Source: Roseovarius sp. SCSIO 43702
GTDB taxonomy: Bacteria > Pseudomonadota > Alphaproteobacteria > Rhodobacterales > Rhodobacteraceae
Direction of reading: 5' to 3'
Assembly: GCF_019599045.1 (NCBI RefSeq)
Contig: NZ_CP080623.1
Location: 3,184,501-3,248,500, forward strand
DNA length: 64,000 bases
The translations under genes were made by a program, and so were the position numbers. Positions 16,423 to 26,265 of the stretch are shown in pieces (the first letter of the stretch is position 1; every line of letters begins with the position of its first letter). Under the pieces are notes generated by a model. It did no database searches and was not told where the DNA came from. It worked only from the letters and a program-made list of their open reading frames with translations.

Positions 16423-19400
16423 TTACTGCTCCGGCACGAGGATCTCGCGCTTGCCAACGTGGTTTGCCGGGCTCACGAGGCCCTCGTCCTCCATCTGCTC
16501 CACGAGGCGCGCGGCCTTGTTGTAGCCGATGCCGAGCTTGCGCTGGATATAGGAGGTCGAGCATTTGCGATCCGTCAGGACGATCTGCACCGCCTCGTCG
16601 TATTGCGCGTCCTCGCCCGTCGTGTTTCCACCGAGGCCCAGAACCGCGTCGATATTCTCGGCCTTCTCGTCATCCGGCCCCTCGACGACGCCGCCCACGT
16701 AATCGGGCGGGCCATAGGCCTTGAGGTTGTTCACCACCTCCTCGACTTCCTCGTCGCTGACGAAAGGCCCGTGACAGCGGATGATCTTCGAGCCGCCCGC
16801 CATGTAAAGCATGTCGCCCATGCCCAAGAGCTGCTCGGCGCCCATCTCGCCCAGGATGGTGCGACTATCGATCTTGCTCGTCACCTGGAAGCTGATGCGC
16901 GTGGGGAAGTTGGCCTTGATGGTGCCGGTGATCACGTCGACCGAGGGCCGCTGTGTCGCCATGATGAGGTGGATGCCGCTCGCCCGCGCCATCTGCGCAA
17001 GGCGCTGGATACAGGCCTCGATCTCCTTGCCCGCGACCATCATCAGATCCGCCATCTCGTCCACGATCACGACGATATAGGGCATTTTCTCGGGCGCGAA
17101 TTCCTCGGTCTCGAACACCGGCTCGCCGGTCTCGTCGTCGAAGCCGGTCTGCACGGTCCGGCTGAACATCTCCCCCTTGGCCTGCGCATCCGCGACCCGG
17201 CCGTTGTAGCCCGAGATGTTGCGAACGCCCATCTTGGACATCTTGCGATACCGGTCTTCCATCTCGGCCACGACCCATTTGAGGGCGACGACGGCCTTCT
17301 TGGGGTCGGTGACGACCGGGGACAGGAGGTGCGGAATCCCGTCATAGACGCTCAACTCGAGCATTTTCGGGTCGATCATGATCAGCCGGCACTCATCGGG
17401 CGTGAGCTTGTAGAGCAGGCTCAGGATCATCGTGTTGATCGCCACCGACTTGCCCGAGCCGGTGGTCCCCGCGATGAGAAGATGCGGCATCTTGGCCAGG
17501 TTCGCGACGATCGGGTCGCCGCCGATATCCTTGCCCAGCGCCAGCGGAAGCTGCTGGTTGCCATCGCCGAAATCGCGCGTGGCGAGGATCTCGCGCAGTA
17601 CGACCATCTCGCGGTTGTCGTTGGGAAGCTCGATGCCGATCACGCTGCGCCCCGGCACGGTCGAAACCCGCGCCGAAAGCGCCGCCATGGACCGCGCGAT
17701 GTCGTCGGCAAGGCCGATCACCCGGCTCGCCTTGAGGCCCGGAGCGGGCTCCAGTTCATACATCGTGACCACGGGACCGGGCCGCACGCTCACGATCTCG
17801 CCCTTCACACCGTAGTCGTCGAGCACCGATTCGAGCATCCGCGCGTTCTCCTCCAGCGCCTCGTCGCTCAGGTGGTGACGCTGGATCGTCTCGGGACTCG
17901 TCAAAAGATTGAGGGGCGGAAGCTCGTATTCCACCTGTGGCTTTTCCTCGAATTGCAGGCTGGGCTGCGCCTCGGCGGCGGCCTTGGCCGAGGGTTGCGG
18001 CGCCTTGCGCGGTGCGTGCTGCACGACTTTCCTGGGTTCGGCCACCGGGATCCGCGGGGAGGGGGCGGACTGCCACGCCGCGGGCGCGGCCTCGTCGATC
18101 AGTACGTCATCCTCGTCGGGATAGCTCACATCGGTCTGCATGGACGCGTCCGCCGCTTGCGGCATCCACGCGGCACCGGGCGCGAAGCTGGCCGCGCTGG
18201 CCGATAGCGGCGGTTCGGGCGGAAGCGGCGCGGCGGCTGCGGTCAGGGGCGGCTCGGGCGGCAGGTTGCGCACGCGCGGGATGCTCGTGTCGAGGACAAG
18301 CGGCACGGGCCCCCGCCCGCGGCCCTTGGTAAGCGGCGCAACGCTCTCGGCCTGCATGGCAGGGCTCTGCCGCACGCGGGTCTTGATCACGTCCGCGATC
18401 TTTGCGCGGATACGGTCCTCTCCCTGCGGGGCCGGGGCGGCCATCATGGTCGCTTCTTCACGCTCGGCCTCGGGTTCGGGATCGGCGCGGCGCATCAACG
18501 ACGGCATCCGCGCCAGAAGGCCTCCTGCCTTCTGCGGCGGCGATGCCGTCTCCGCCTCCGGCCGGGTCGCCACCGGTCGCCGCACGGGCGCGGGCTCGGC
18601 GCGCGGTGTCACCCGTTCCTCGTATTGCGTCCCGCTTCCCCGGCTCAAGCGCGGCGCCACCACGGTCACGCGCGGCTCCGGGGGCATCTCGATGCGCGAC
18701 TGCGCCGCCTCAACCCGGCGCGCCCGGCGTTCGGCCGCGCGCTCCGCGCCGGTGCGCGCCGCACGCATCGCGCCATCCGCTCCGCGGCCCGCCAGCGCGG
18801 CAAGCCACGAATAGGTCATGATGACCCCCACCACGAGGAACCGCAGAATGCGCTGCAACTCACGCCGCGAAAAGCCGAGGACGAAGGCTCCAAGCGCCAC
18901 CGTCGCCAGCCCCAGCACGAGGGCAAGAAGTTTCAGCCCGACGCTTGCCGAAACCGGCAGGATGCCCAGAAGCGCACCCAGGACGGTATCCCCGAAGAGC
19001 CCGCCAAGGCCGAAGCTATGCGCCTCACCCCAGTCCACGCCGGGCGGCAGCGCCGCACAGTAGAGCGACAGCACGGCCAGCCAGATCGGCGCGAAAACCG
19101 CCCGCCCGGTCGCGCGCTCCTGCCCGCGATGCAGCACGAATCGCACGCCCCATACGCCGAGAAGTGCGGCGATGCCCCAGGCACCCCAGCCGATGATCAT
19201 GAAGACCGCCGCCGACATCTTGGCCCCCAGCGCACCCAGCCAGTTCTGGACGGGCGCATCCACGGCCGAAAGCCAGCTCGGATCGTCCGGGCTGTAGCTC
19301 GCGAACATCGCCCAGACGAGCGCACCCAGTGCCAGAAGCACGAGACCCAGAAGCTCCTTGCCGCGCTTCTCGATCACCTCCGCCATGTTGCTGTCCAAGA

Positions 19401-19431
19401 GCGGATCGCGCCCGCGTGCCTGATATGCCAT
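16423..19431 (-). CDS. ftsK: DNA translocase FtsK
   Basis: This protein of about 1000 residues has four to five N-terminal membrane helices (about 30-200), a long Pro/Ala/Glu-rich linker (about 220-520), a RecA-like motor with Walker [14 protein letters not shown] and [10 protein letters not shown] as Walker B, and a C-terminal winged-helix gamma domain ([19 protein letters not shown]) that recognises KOPS. It couples chromosome segregation and dimer resolution to division at the septum. The ATG at 19431, with GAGG before it, is preferred to the longer frame reaching 19566. Sequence and length are normal. Confidence 0.95.
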   Translation of the reverse strand: MAYQARGRDPLLDSNMAEVIEKRGKELLGLVLLALGALVWAMFASYSPDDPSWLSAVDAPVQNWLGALGAKMSAAVFMIIGWGAWGIAALLGVWGVRFVLHRGQERATGRAVFAPIWLAVLSLYCAALPPGVDWGEAHSFGLGGLFGDTVLGALLGILPVSASVGLKLLALVLGLATVALGAFVLGFSRRELQRILRFLVVGVIMTYSWLAALAGRGADGAMRAARTGAERAAERRARRVEAAQSRIEMPPEPRVTVVAPRLSRGSGTQYEERVTPRAEPAPVRRPVATRPEAETASPPQKAGGLLARMPSLMRRADPEPEAEREEATMMAAPAPQGEDRIRAKIADVIKTRVRQSPAMQAESVAPLTKGRGRGPVPLVLDTSIPRVRNLPPEPPLTAAAAPLPPEPPLSASAASFAPGAAWMPQAADASMQTDVSYPDEDDVLIDEAAPAAWQSAPSPRIPVAEPRKVVQHAPRKAPQPSAKAAAEAQPSLQFEEKPQVEYELPPLNLLTSPETIQRHHLSDEALEENARMLESVLDDYGVKGEIVSVRPGPVVTMYELEPAPGLKASRVIGLADDIARSMAALSARVSTVPGRSVIGIELPNDNREMVVLREILATRDFGDGNQQLPLALGKDIGGDPIVANLAKMPHLLIAGTTGSGKSVAINTMILSLLYKLTPDECRLIMIDPKMLELSVYDGIPHLLSPVVTDPKKAVVALKWVVAEMEDRYRKMSKMGVRNISGYNGRVADAQAKGEMFSRTVQTGFDDETGEPVFETEEFAPEKMPYIVVIVDEMADLMMVAGKEIEACIQRLAQMARASGIHLIMATQRPSVDVITGTIKANFPTRISFQVTSKIDSRTILGEMGAEQLLGMGDMLYMAGGSKIIRCHGPFVSDEEVEEVVNNLKAYGPPDYVGGVVEGPDDEKAENIDAVLGLGGNTTGEDAQYDEAVQIVLTDRKCSTSYIQRKLGIGYNKAARLVEQMEDEGLVSPANHVGKREILVPEQ

Positions 19432-19881
19432 GTTGCCCTCGTCCTCGTTTATCCGCCGAACCGGGCTGACGGGGGTTGCCCGCTCATGCACCGTTTCGTC
19501 CATTGGGGCCGCGCGCGCGGCCCGTGCCGTCAAAAGTCTCGACCATGGAAAACAGCTATCCCGCACTGCACACGCCTGAAGGGCCGCGAGCGGAACACGG
19601 GATGACGAGTTGCCGAAAGGGAAATCCGCTCGGAAAACATCTCGAAACTGCCTCTGGTCACGGGATCGTTGCTGCCCCGTTTTGCCTGAATCTACCCGTG
19701 CCCCGCTTTCAGGTCCAGAAAAACCGCCTCAAGCCAATGGATTTGTGGCATTTTTGGCAACGTGCCGCGACGACCCCCTCCGCGCCCTTGTTAGGCGGGA
19801 CCATCGGCGCACCATGGTGAGGAGCAGACGGCGGTCGATGCGCGCTTTCATCGGGCCCGAATGCCCAGGAAACATGCGTTC
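19432..19881. other. intergenic region between ftsK and amidase
   Basis: These 450 bases contain no gene I can support. Short plus-strand open frames here lack ribosome binding sites and family resemblance. The ftsK promoter must lie within about 19,432-19,600. Confidence 0.45.
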
Positions 19882-21213
19882 TCAGGCGAGCGCATCCTCC
19901 GCCGCCTTCGCGACCCGCAACAGCCGTTCCTCGCCCATCGCGCTGCCGCACAGCATCACACCGCAGCTCGGCACGCCGGTGGGCAGGGTGATCGCCGAAA
20001 GCCCCATGAGATTCGCTACCCGCGTATTGCGCAGCGTCAGCAGGTTCTCGGTGACGTAATAGTCGTCATCCTCCATCAGCCGCGTGGCATCGGGCGGCAG
20101 GTTGGCCGAGGTGGGCAGGATCACCGCATCGAACCCCGCCATCCGCGCTGCCCATTCGCGCCGCAGCGCGTCGAGCCTGCGCCACGCCGCCACGTAGTCG
20201 GGTCCGCTCACCTCGCGGCCCAGCTCGAAGCGTTCGCGGATTGGCCGGAACATCTTGTCCGGCGCCGCCTCGATGGTCTTGCCCCAGATGCCATAGGCCT
20301 CTGCGGTGAAGAGGACGCCCGACATCGGCATCGCTTCCTCGATCTCGGGCGAGGCGATGGCCACGATCTCCGCCCCGGCATCCCGGAACCTGGCGAGGGC
20401 GCCCTGGTAGGCCTTGAGCGGACCGTCGCGCACATCCTCCATCACCACGCCCTCAAGCGCCGCGAATCGCATCCCGTCAAGCCGCGTGCCCCCGAGATCG
20501 ACGGCATCCCGCCGTCCCTCGAGCGCGGCAAGCGCCAGCGCGCAATCCTCGACGCTGCGTCCCAGCGGTCCCACCGTGTCGAACCGCGCAGCAAGCGGCA
20601 CGATCCCCCGATCAGGCAGGCGCCCCGAGGTGGTCTTGAGACCCACGAGGTCATTCCATGCCGCCGGGATCCGCACAGATCCGCCCGTATCACTGCCGAT
20701 GCCGCAGGCCGCGAGGCCAAAGGCGACGCTCGCACCCGCACCCGAGGAGGATCCGCCCGGCACCGCACCCGGATCGTTCACGTTCGGTGACGTCGCGGTC
20801 ATCGGGTTGAGGCCCAGCCCCGAGAAGGCCAGCTCGCTCATATGTGTCTTGCCCAGACAGACGAGCCCCGCGATCGTCGCGGCCTCGAGCACGGCGGCGT
20901 CGCGCTCCGGCACCCGCCCCTTGAGAAGCTGCGAACCCGCCATCGTCTCGGTCCCGGCACTGTCGAAGAGGTCTTTCCAGCTCACCGGCACCCCGTCGAG
21001 CGGCCCGCGCCGCTGGTCCGTCCGGGCGCGTTTTGCCGCTGCTGCCGCCTCGGCGCGGGCGCGCGGCGCGGTGACGACGCTATAGATACGGTCGCGCTCG
21101 GGATGCGCCTCGATGGAAGCAAGGTAGGTGTCGGTAAGCGCCTCGGCATCTATCTCGCCCGCGCCGATCCCCCGGCCAAGCTCCGCCGCACTCATCCAGA
21201 GCCACTCCTGCAT
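19882..21213 (-). CDS. amidase family protein
   Basis: This is a 443-residue amidase-signature enzyme. The Ser-cisSer-Lys triad is visible: the lysine in VSWKDLFDSAG, and the glycine/serine-rich PGGSSSGAGASVAFG segment with the cis-Ser and nucleophile region (GSDTGGSVRIPA). It hydrolyses amides of unknown structure; the GatA-like core is complete, but no GatB/GatC neighbours are present. The ATG at 21213 begins a normal-length amidase; the frame open further upstream overlaps the divergent hydroxylase gene. Confidence 0.88.
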   Translation of the reverse strand: MQEWLWMSAAELGRGIGAGEIDAEALTDTYLASIEAHPERDRIYSVVTAPRARAEAAAAAKRARTDQRRGPLDGVPVSWKDLFDSAGTETMAGSQLLKGRVPERDAAVLEAATIAGLVCLGKTHMSELAFSGLGLNPMTATSPNVNDPGAVPGGSSSGAGASVAFGLAACGIGSDTGGSVRIPAAWNDLVGLKTTSGRLPDRGIVPLAARFDTVGPLGRSVEDCALALAALEGRRDAVDLGGTRLDGMRFAALEGVVMEDVRDGPLKAYQGALARFRDAGAEIVAIASPEIEEAMPMSGVLFTAEAYGIWGKTIEAAPDKMFRPIRERFELGREVSGPDYVAAWRRLDALRREWAARMAGFDAVILPTSANLPPDATRLMEDDDYYVTENLLTLRNTRVANLMGLSAITLPTGVPSCGVMLCGSAMGEERLLRVAKAAEDALA

Positions 21214-21304
21214 CGCGTCTCTCCCCGCCCCGTGGTCAACCCGCGCGACGGTAGCGTCCCCGCGACGCATGGACAATCCCGCCGCGACCATCATATTTGG
21301 CCGC

Positions 21305-22522
21305 ATGGAAAGACGCGATGACATCCTGATCGTGGGCGGCGGTCTCGGCGGACCGGCCTTGGCGCTCGCGCTCGCGCGGGCGGGCTTCGGCGTGACCGTG
21401 GTCGACGCCCAATCCGAGAAGGTCCGCAAGAATGCCGCCTTCGACGGGCGCGCCTACGCACTGGCACTGGCGTCGGTGCGACTTCTGCGGCGGCTCGGGA
21501 TCTGGGACAGGCTTGACGGCAACACCCAGCCGATGCTCGAGATCAAGGTGTCGGACGGGCGCGCCGGCGAAGGTCCGCTTTCGCCCTTCTTCCTTCATTT
21601 CGATCACGCCGAGATCGAGGAAGGGCCGATGGGCCACATGGTCGAGGATCGCTTCCTGCGTCGCGCATTGCTCGATGCCTTGGCCGAGAGCAACCGGATC
21701 ACCCATCTTTCGGGCGAACAGGTGACGGCGCAGGAGGTCGACGCGGGCCGGGTGCGCCTCACCTGCGCCTCTGGGCGCGAGATCGAGGGCGCGCTTCTCG
21801 TCGGCTGCGACGGGCGCGCCTCGGGCACGGCGGCGCGGGCAGGCATCTCGCGCACAGGTTGGTATTACGGTCAGACGGCGCTTGTTGCCGCCATCGAACA
21901 CGAGCTTCCCCATAACGGCGTCGCGCACCAGTTCTTCATGCCCTCCGGTCCCCTCGCCATCCTGCCGCTTCCCGGCAACCGAAGCTCGATCGTCTGGAGC
22001 GAGACCGACGACACCGCCGCCGAATTCGCCGCGCTCGACGACACGGGCTTCATGGAGGTGCTGCGCCCCCGTTTCGGCGATTTCCTGGGCGAGATCGCGC
22101 TGCGTGGAAAGCGCTACACTTACCCGCTGAACCTCACCCTCGCCAACAGCTTCATCGCCCCCCGCCTCGCGCTCGCCGGGGATGCGGCTCACGGGATGCA
22201 CCCCATCGCGGGGCAGGGCCTCAACGCCGGGCTGCGCGACGTGGCGGCGCTGGCCCAGGTGTTGTCGGAGGCGCGCACGCGGGGCGAGGATATCGGGGCG
22301 GCGGACGTGCTGGCCCGGTATCAGCAATGGCGCCGCTTCGACACCGCGACGCTCGCGATGACCACCGACCTGACGAACCGGCTCTTTTCCACCGACAACC
22401 CGCTCCTGCGTCTCGGGCGCGATATCGGCATGGGTGTCATCAACGGCTGGCCCGGACTGCGCCGAGGTCTCATGCGCGAGGCCGCGGGCCTCACCGGCGA
22501 TCTGCCCGAACTGATGCGCTGA
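21305..22522 (+). CDS. UbiH/UbiF/VisC/COQ6-family ubiquinone biosynthesis hydroxylase
   Basis: This is a 405-residue class A flavin monooxygenase. The N-terminal Rossmann motif is ILIVGGGLGGPALALALA; the second FAD motif is LALAGDAAHGMHPIAGQG (GD motif) with the family's GLNAGLRD. Such enzymes hydroxylate the aromatic ring of ubiquinone precursors on the inner membrane. The ATG at 21305 gives the expected length. It is divergent from the amidase, with 91 bases between. Which ring position it acts on cannot be decided from sequence (UbiH, UbiF or UbiL-like). Confidence 0.88.
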   Translation: MERRDDILIVGGGLGGPALALALARAGFGVTVVDAQSEKVRKNAAFDGRAYALALASVRLLRRLGIWDRLDGNTQPMLEIKVSDGRAGEGPLSPFFLHFDHAEIEEGPMGHMVEDRFLRRALLDALAESNRITHLSGEQVTAQEVDAGRVRLTCASGREIEGALLVGCDGRASGTAARAGISRTGWYYGQTALVAAIEHELPHNGVAHQFFMPSGPLAILPLPGNRSSIVWSETDDTAAEFAALDDTGFMEVLRPRFGDFLGEIALRGKRYTYPLNLTLANSFIAPRLALAGDAAHGMHPIAGQGLNAGLRDVAALAQVLSEARTRGEDIGAADVLARYQQWRRFDTATLAMTTDLTNRLFSTDNPLLRLGRDIGMGVINGWPGLRRGLMREAAGLTGDLPELMR

Positions 22523-22549
22523 ACGGCTCTCGTTCAAGAGAATCTCGGC

Positions 22550-23425
22550 CTACCGCACGGCCTTGTCCCGCACCTTCACCCGCTCCATCTGCATCAGGAT
22601 ATCGAGCATCCGCTTCTGTTGCGCCGTGTGACCGTGCTGGGCCTCGATGTTGTAATAGGTGCCGAGATTGTTGAGCACCACGTAGTTCGAGAGTGAGCAA
22701 TCGTTGCGATCGGGGCGGACATGCTCGTAGATCGCGTTGACCTTGGCCCTGTGCAGCCGCGCGATGACGTCTTGCGCCCCAGCATTCCGGTCAAGCGGCC
22801 GGGTCCCCGCGAGAAGAATGGCGTCGTCTTCGTCCCCGTCGCCGGGTGCCATCCGTCCCGTCATCGCCGCGCTCTGGCGTGCCGCGCTGATTCCGCCGCT
22901 GCCACCGTTGCCGCTATGGCCGTTGGCGTTGTTGTGCAGCGTCAGGACGAAGCCGGGCCGCGTGTTGCGCAGATCCATCAGGACCCTGGTGAAAATCGGC
23001 GCCGGTTTGCGGCGCATCTCGCGACACGTGACGGTGCCGGCCTTGCTGGTGCCGAAATTCCGGTTCGGGTCCTGCCCCCGGAACTCGCGCCCGTCGCCCG
23101 CCTCCACCGCGACGATCTTGCCGCCATATCTGCGAATCCCGTAGACGGCTGTGTCGAAGGCCGATTGCTCGTTGTCGTGCAGCAGGAAAATGGTCGGCCC
23201 CCGCCTATGCCGCGTGTTCTCGATCACTGTGAACCGCCACGATAGCCCGTCCTCCTCGATCGCGATCTGCGAGATGCAGATGCCCGCACCCAGCACCGCC
23301 GCATTTCGCTGCACATCCGCGTCGCGCACCTGCGCCGGGTTCAGACACCTCTCACCCCCTTGGGCGCCCGCCATGCCTGCGGCCCCGAAGAAAAGCGCCG
23401 CGCTCAGCCCGATCAAACCTTTCAT
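22550..23425 (-). CDS. putative periplasmic M14-like zinc carboxypeptidase/amidase
   Basis: This 291-residue protein has a signal peptide (about 1-21, cleavage near AGA-QGG). I do not recognise a named family by overall sequence, but M14 carboxypeptidase landmarks occur in order: HDNE (His83, Glu86; HxxE zinc ligands), DPNRNF at 119-124 (the conserved Asn-Arg substrate-binding motif), TLHNNANG (His164, third zinc ligand) and YNIEAQHG (Glu261, candidate catalytic glutamate). It may cleave peptidoglycan peptides or other exported peptides. It lies alone between the ubiquinone hydroxylase (convergent, 27 bases) and a degenerate region. Fold assignment is inference from motif order. Confidence 0.6.
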   Translation of the reverse strand: MKGLIGLSAALFFGAAGMAGAQGGERCLNPAQVRDADVQRNAAVLGAGICISQIAIEEDGLSWRFTVIENTRHRRGPTIFLLHDNEQSAFDTAVYGIRRYGGKIVAVEAGDGREFRGQDPNRNFGTSKAGTVTCREMRRKPAPIFTRVLMDLRNTRPGFVLTLHNNANGHSGNGGSGGISAARQSAAMTGRMAPGDGDEDDAILLAGTRPLDRNAGAQDVIARLHRAKVNAIYEHVRPDRNDCSLSNYVVLNNLGTYYNIEAQHGHTAQQKRMLDILMQMERVKVRDKAVR

Positions 23426-23734
23426 ACCTGCCCGTCCTTTCGCGCTCACTTCGGCGACAGCCGGAGAAAGCCGTAGCCGCAATACCCGTTATACAACTCC
23501 GCATTGAGCATCGGGCCGGAAATCGACGTGGGGTTCTCGGGACGCGGACTTACGCCGTCACGGGTGGCCGAGAGAAAGGAGTTCTAGTTGATCGTTCCTC
23601 GCCACCTCGCCAGGCCGCGCGCTCGTCACGCCCGTTCGCAGGGATCGATACAGGCGACCTTGGCGCCCGTGACAGGCTCGTGCGACAGGCGGCGAGAAGG
23701 ATCTTGCGGCCGGGTCCTCTGATCAAGTCTCTCC
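23426..23734 (-). pseudogene. possible gene remnant with in-frame stops
   Basis: In one minus-strand frame, from about 23734 down to the TGA at 23446, two protein-like stretches are separated by stops near 23629 and 23590. The first ends GAKVACIDPCERA; the second contains AELYNGYCGYGFLRLSPK. The composition of the second stretch is unlike random GC-rich shadow frames. It could be a decayed small gene between the lipoprotein and M14-like genes. No family is recognised, and it may be chance. Confidence 0.25.
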
Positions 23735-24280
23735 TCAATTCGCGCTCTTGGGCGACATGACGACTTCGATCTCACCATCCGGCATTTCGGACAGCGTGAC
23801 CTCGCCCTCGAGCACATGGCCGACAGCCGAGTCGAGCGTCGCGGTGATCTTCATCGGATAGGCGGCTGTCGCCTGCGGCACCGGCAGCGTCACGTGATAG
23901 GGCGGTCCGCCCTCGGTGGTGACGGATTTCGAAACGGGCGTGCCGGACCCATCGGCGGTAACGGTCAATTTCGATCCCGGCGGCACCATGAGGCGCACGT
24001 AATACGTCACGCGCAGGTCGAGATCGCGGGTGGCTTCACTTGGCACGGGTGTGCTCCTGGTCGGGGCGGGGCTGGCATTGGCCGGCTTGGCCTTGGGCTT
24101 GGCGACAGGCTTCGCGCTCGAGACGCTTGTCACGGTCTGTGCCGAGGGCACAACCGCCTGCTCCTCTCCCGTATCCCGGCCCCGAAAACCGTTATCCTCA
24201 CAGCCCTGCACCGCCATCGCGGCGACCAGGAGGCCGAGCATTCGCCCTCCACGCAGCGCCTTTTTCGAAACTGTCATCAT
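23735..24280 (-). CDS. hypothetical lipoprotein
   Basis: This 181-residue protein starts with ATG-ATG at 24280. The signal segment has a lipobox-like AVQGC (Cys27), then a Pro/Ala/Lys-rich linker (about 48-75), then a beta-rich domain (about 80-181). No catalytic motif is visible. It is probably anchored in the outer membrane facing the periplasm. The preceding in-frame 25 codons up to 24355 are not signal-like and are left out. Function unknown. Confidence 0.65.
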   Translation of the reverse strand: MMTVSKKALRGGRMLGLLVAAMAVQGCEDNGFRGRDTGEEQAVVPSAQTVTSVSSAKPVAKPKAKPANASPAPTRSTPVPSEATRDLDLRVTYYVRLMVPPGSKLTVTADGSGTPVSKSVTTEGGPPYHVTLPVPQATAAYPMKITATLDSAVGHVLEGEVTLSEMPDGEIEVVMSPKSAN

Positions 24281-24485
24281 GCCTGCTGTCCTATAACCGG
24301 TCCGCTCAATGTAGATACGCTCCAGAGTGTGCGTCGGGCCAAGGCGGAATTCCACCGCAAATCGTGTCCTGCCTCGACGGAGTCCGGTCCGCCCGCACTC
24401 GTCCTGCCGACGCCACGTTACCGGTCGGATGCGCCCATGCTCATTCTGATGGCGATGCAGGCAACGGAGGTGGACCGAGCGGCCG

Positions 24486-24776
24486 TTATCCCGTCAGAAT
24501 TCCGCTGACCTTGAGCGCGCGCTGGGCGTTGCCTTCCACCTTCAGCTTGCCGGACATGTAGGCCATCACCGGGTTCTGCTCTCCCGAGAGGATCGCGCGA
24601 AAGACCGCATCGCTCGCCATCAGGACCACGTCCGCCGCGTCGTCGCCTTCCCGCGCGCCTGTCTCGTCAAGCATGACGGACCCCTCCCCGGTCACGACCA
24701 GTTTCGCGGTTCCACGGATCGCGCCGCGCGCCTTCGGGTCGAGGCGACTGACATAGGCTTGGATGATCTCGGACAT
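24486..24776 (-). CDS. SCP2 sterol-binding domain protein
   Basis: This 96-residue protein has the SCP2 domain layout: an N-terminal helix, then GTAKLVVTGEGSVMLDETG, DAADVVLMASDAVFRAILSGE, and the family's C-terminal GKLKVEGN segment. Small SCP2 proteins bind lipids or fatty acyl chains; physiological ligands in bacteria are unclear. It lies 70 bases downstream of moaE on the same strand. Confidence 0.88.
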   Translation of the reverse strand: MSEIIQAYVSRLDPKARGAIRGTAKLVVTGEGSVMLDETGAREGDDAADVVLMASDAVFRAILSGEQNPVMAYMSGKLKVEGNAQRALKVSGILTG

Positions 24777-24846
24777 CGGGCACTCCCTCGACGGCTCGGA
24801 TCATACCTATGCACCGCCCGGGAGCCTCCGCAATTCAGACCTCGCG

Positions 24847-25293
24847 TCACTTCGTCCAGCGATCGAGCGCGGCCTCGTCCTCGTCCTTGGCGGCCACCCA
24901 ATCCGCACCGTCGCGACCATGCTCCTTCTTCCAGAAAGGCGCGCGCGACTTGAGGTAATCCATCAGGAATTCGGCCGCTTCGAACGCGGCCTTGCGGTGC
25001 GGCGCGGCGGTGGCGACCATCATGATCATCTCGTCCGGGGCCATCGCGCCATGACGGTGCAGGACCAGGACGTCACCAAGCCCCCACCGCGTCCGGGCCT
25101 CCTGCGCGATCTCGCGCAGGGCCCTTTCGGTCATGCCGGGGTAATGCTCGATCTCCATCCGGTCGAGGCCGCCCGCCACGTCGCGCACGATGCCCGTGAA
25201 GGTCACGATCGCGCCCATGCCTTTCTGCCGCGCGGCGAAGGCGCTCGCCTCCCGGCCGAGGTCGAACGGTTCGGCCTGCACGCGAATATCCAT
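24847..25293 (-). CDS. moaE: molybdopterin synthase catalytic subunit
   Basis: This is a 148-residue MoaE. Diagnostic segments are GAIVTFTGIVRD, LEIEHYPGMTE-like MEIEHYPGM, HRHGAMAPDE and a C-terminal LMDYLKSRAPFWKKE carrying the lysine of the active site. Two MoaD and two MoaE subunits convert precursor Z (cPMP) to molybdopterin. It starts 5 bases after the moaD stop codon, so the pair is translated together. Confidence 0.93.
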   Translation of the reverse strand: MDIRVQAEPFDLGREASAFAARQKGMGAIVTFTGIVRDVAGGLDRMEIEHYPGMTERALREIAQEARTRWGLGDVLVLHRHGAMAPDEMIMMVATAAPHRKAAFEAAEFLMDYLKSRAPFWKKEHGRDGADWVAAKDEDEAALDRWTK

Positions 25294-25298
25294 CGGTC

Positions 25299-25544
25299 TC
25301 AGCCCCCGGTCATCGGCGGAAAGAACGCCACCTCGCGCGCACCGGCGATCTCGGCGTCGAAATCGGCCAGTTCCTGATCGACCGCCACGCGCAGCGCCCG
25401 CTCGTCGGCGAAGGCCGCGTCATACCGCGCCTCACGCGCGCGCAACTCGGCCACCAGTTCGCGCACTGTCGCGGCCCCGGTCTCGACCCTCTCGCGCGGC
25501 AGGCCCACCCGCTCGCGCACCCATGCAAAATAAAGAACATCCAT
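25299..25544 (-). CDS. moaD: molybdopterin synthase sulfur-carrier subunit
   Basis: This is an 81-residue ubiquitin-like MoaD: MDVLYFAWVRERVG at the start, VAFFPPMTGG-type end with the terminal Gly-Gly that is thiocarboxylated. It passes sulfur to MoaE. Its start codon overlaps the pgsA stop by one base (TGATG), so it is part of the uvrC-pgsA-moaD-moaE run. Confidence 0.93.
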   Translation of the reverse strand: MDVLYFAWVRERVGLPRERVETGAATVRELVAELRAREARYDAAFADERALRVAVDQELADFDAEIAGAREVAFFPPMTGG

Positions 25545-26209
25545 CAGCGGTCATCCTTCAGATACGGCATCGCCTTGGCGAAATAATCGACCCCCGTCAC
25601 CAGCGTCAGTGCCGCGGCGACCCACAACAGCACGACACCTGTCCACCATGTGATGACGGAGGCGTAGTAATTCCAGACCAGGCCGACATGATCCGCCGCG
25701 CGTCCGGCCATGATGTCATCGACCATCCGCGTGTCCATGCCCGCCGTCCGGTCGAGGATGTTATGCTCGAACACACCCGTCGCGAACAGAACCGCGATCG
25801 CCACCATCTGCGCCGTCGTCTTCCACTTGGCAAGCTTCGTGACCTTCAGCAAGCCGGCGGTATCGCCCAGGAACTCGCGGAGACCCGACACGAAAACCTC
25901 GCGAAAGATGATCAGCGTCGCGGGCAGGAGGAACCAGGGGTTCATCCCCGAGAAGCCCGTGATGACCATCAGCGCGATCACCACCATCGCCTTGTCGGCA
26001 ATGGGGTCGAGCATCGCGCCCAGCTTCGTCTCCTGCTTCCAGCTTCGGGCGAGGTAGCCGTCGAACCAATCGGTGATCGCCGCCACGACGAAGAGGATGA
26101 GCGCGAACCAGTCCGCCCACGGCCGGGTGAAGTATAGGAACATCACCGCGACGGCGGGCGCCGCCAGAAGACGCAGGATCGTCAGGAGGTTCGGGATCGT
26201 CAGTGTCAT
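25544..26209 (-). CDS. pgsA: CDP-diacylglycerol--glycerol-3-phosphate 3-phosphatidyltransferase
   Basis: This is a 221-residue inner-membrane enzyme of the CDP-alcohol phosphatidyltransferase family. The catalytic motif D-G-x2-A-R-x8-G-x3-D-x3-D is present as DWFDGYLARSWKQETKLG then AMLDPIADK. It makes phosphatidylglycerophosphate for phosphatidylglycerol synthesis. The ATG at 26209 (MTLTIPNLLTILRL) matches the family start. It is 56 bases downstream of uvrC; uvrC-pgsA adjacency is widely conserved. Confidence 0.93.
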   Translation of the reverse strand: MTLTIPNLLTILRLLAAPAVAVMFLYFTRPWADWFALILFVVAAITDWFDGYLARSWKQETKLGAMLDPIADKAMVVIALMVITGFSGMNPWFLLPATLIIFREVFVSGLREFLGDTAGLLKVTKLAKWKTTAQMVAIAVLFATGVFEHNILDRTAGMDTRMVDDIMAGRAADHVGLVWNYYASVITWWTGVVLLWVAAALTLVTGVDYFAKAMPYLKDDR

Positions 26210-26265
26210 GCGCCAGACCCTATCGCGCGGTCGGACCGGGGGAAAGCGGCGATTGGCGCGCCGTC

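Noticed and set aside
16342..18207. Long plus-strand open frame of 621 codons opposite ftsK
   Set aside because: It is antisense to the FtsK motor domain and has no domain or start signal.
19476..19820. Plus-strand open frame of 114 codons between ftsK and the amidase
   Set aside because: Low-complexity translation, no Shine-Dalgarno sequence, and it overlaps the likely ftsK promoter.
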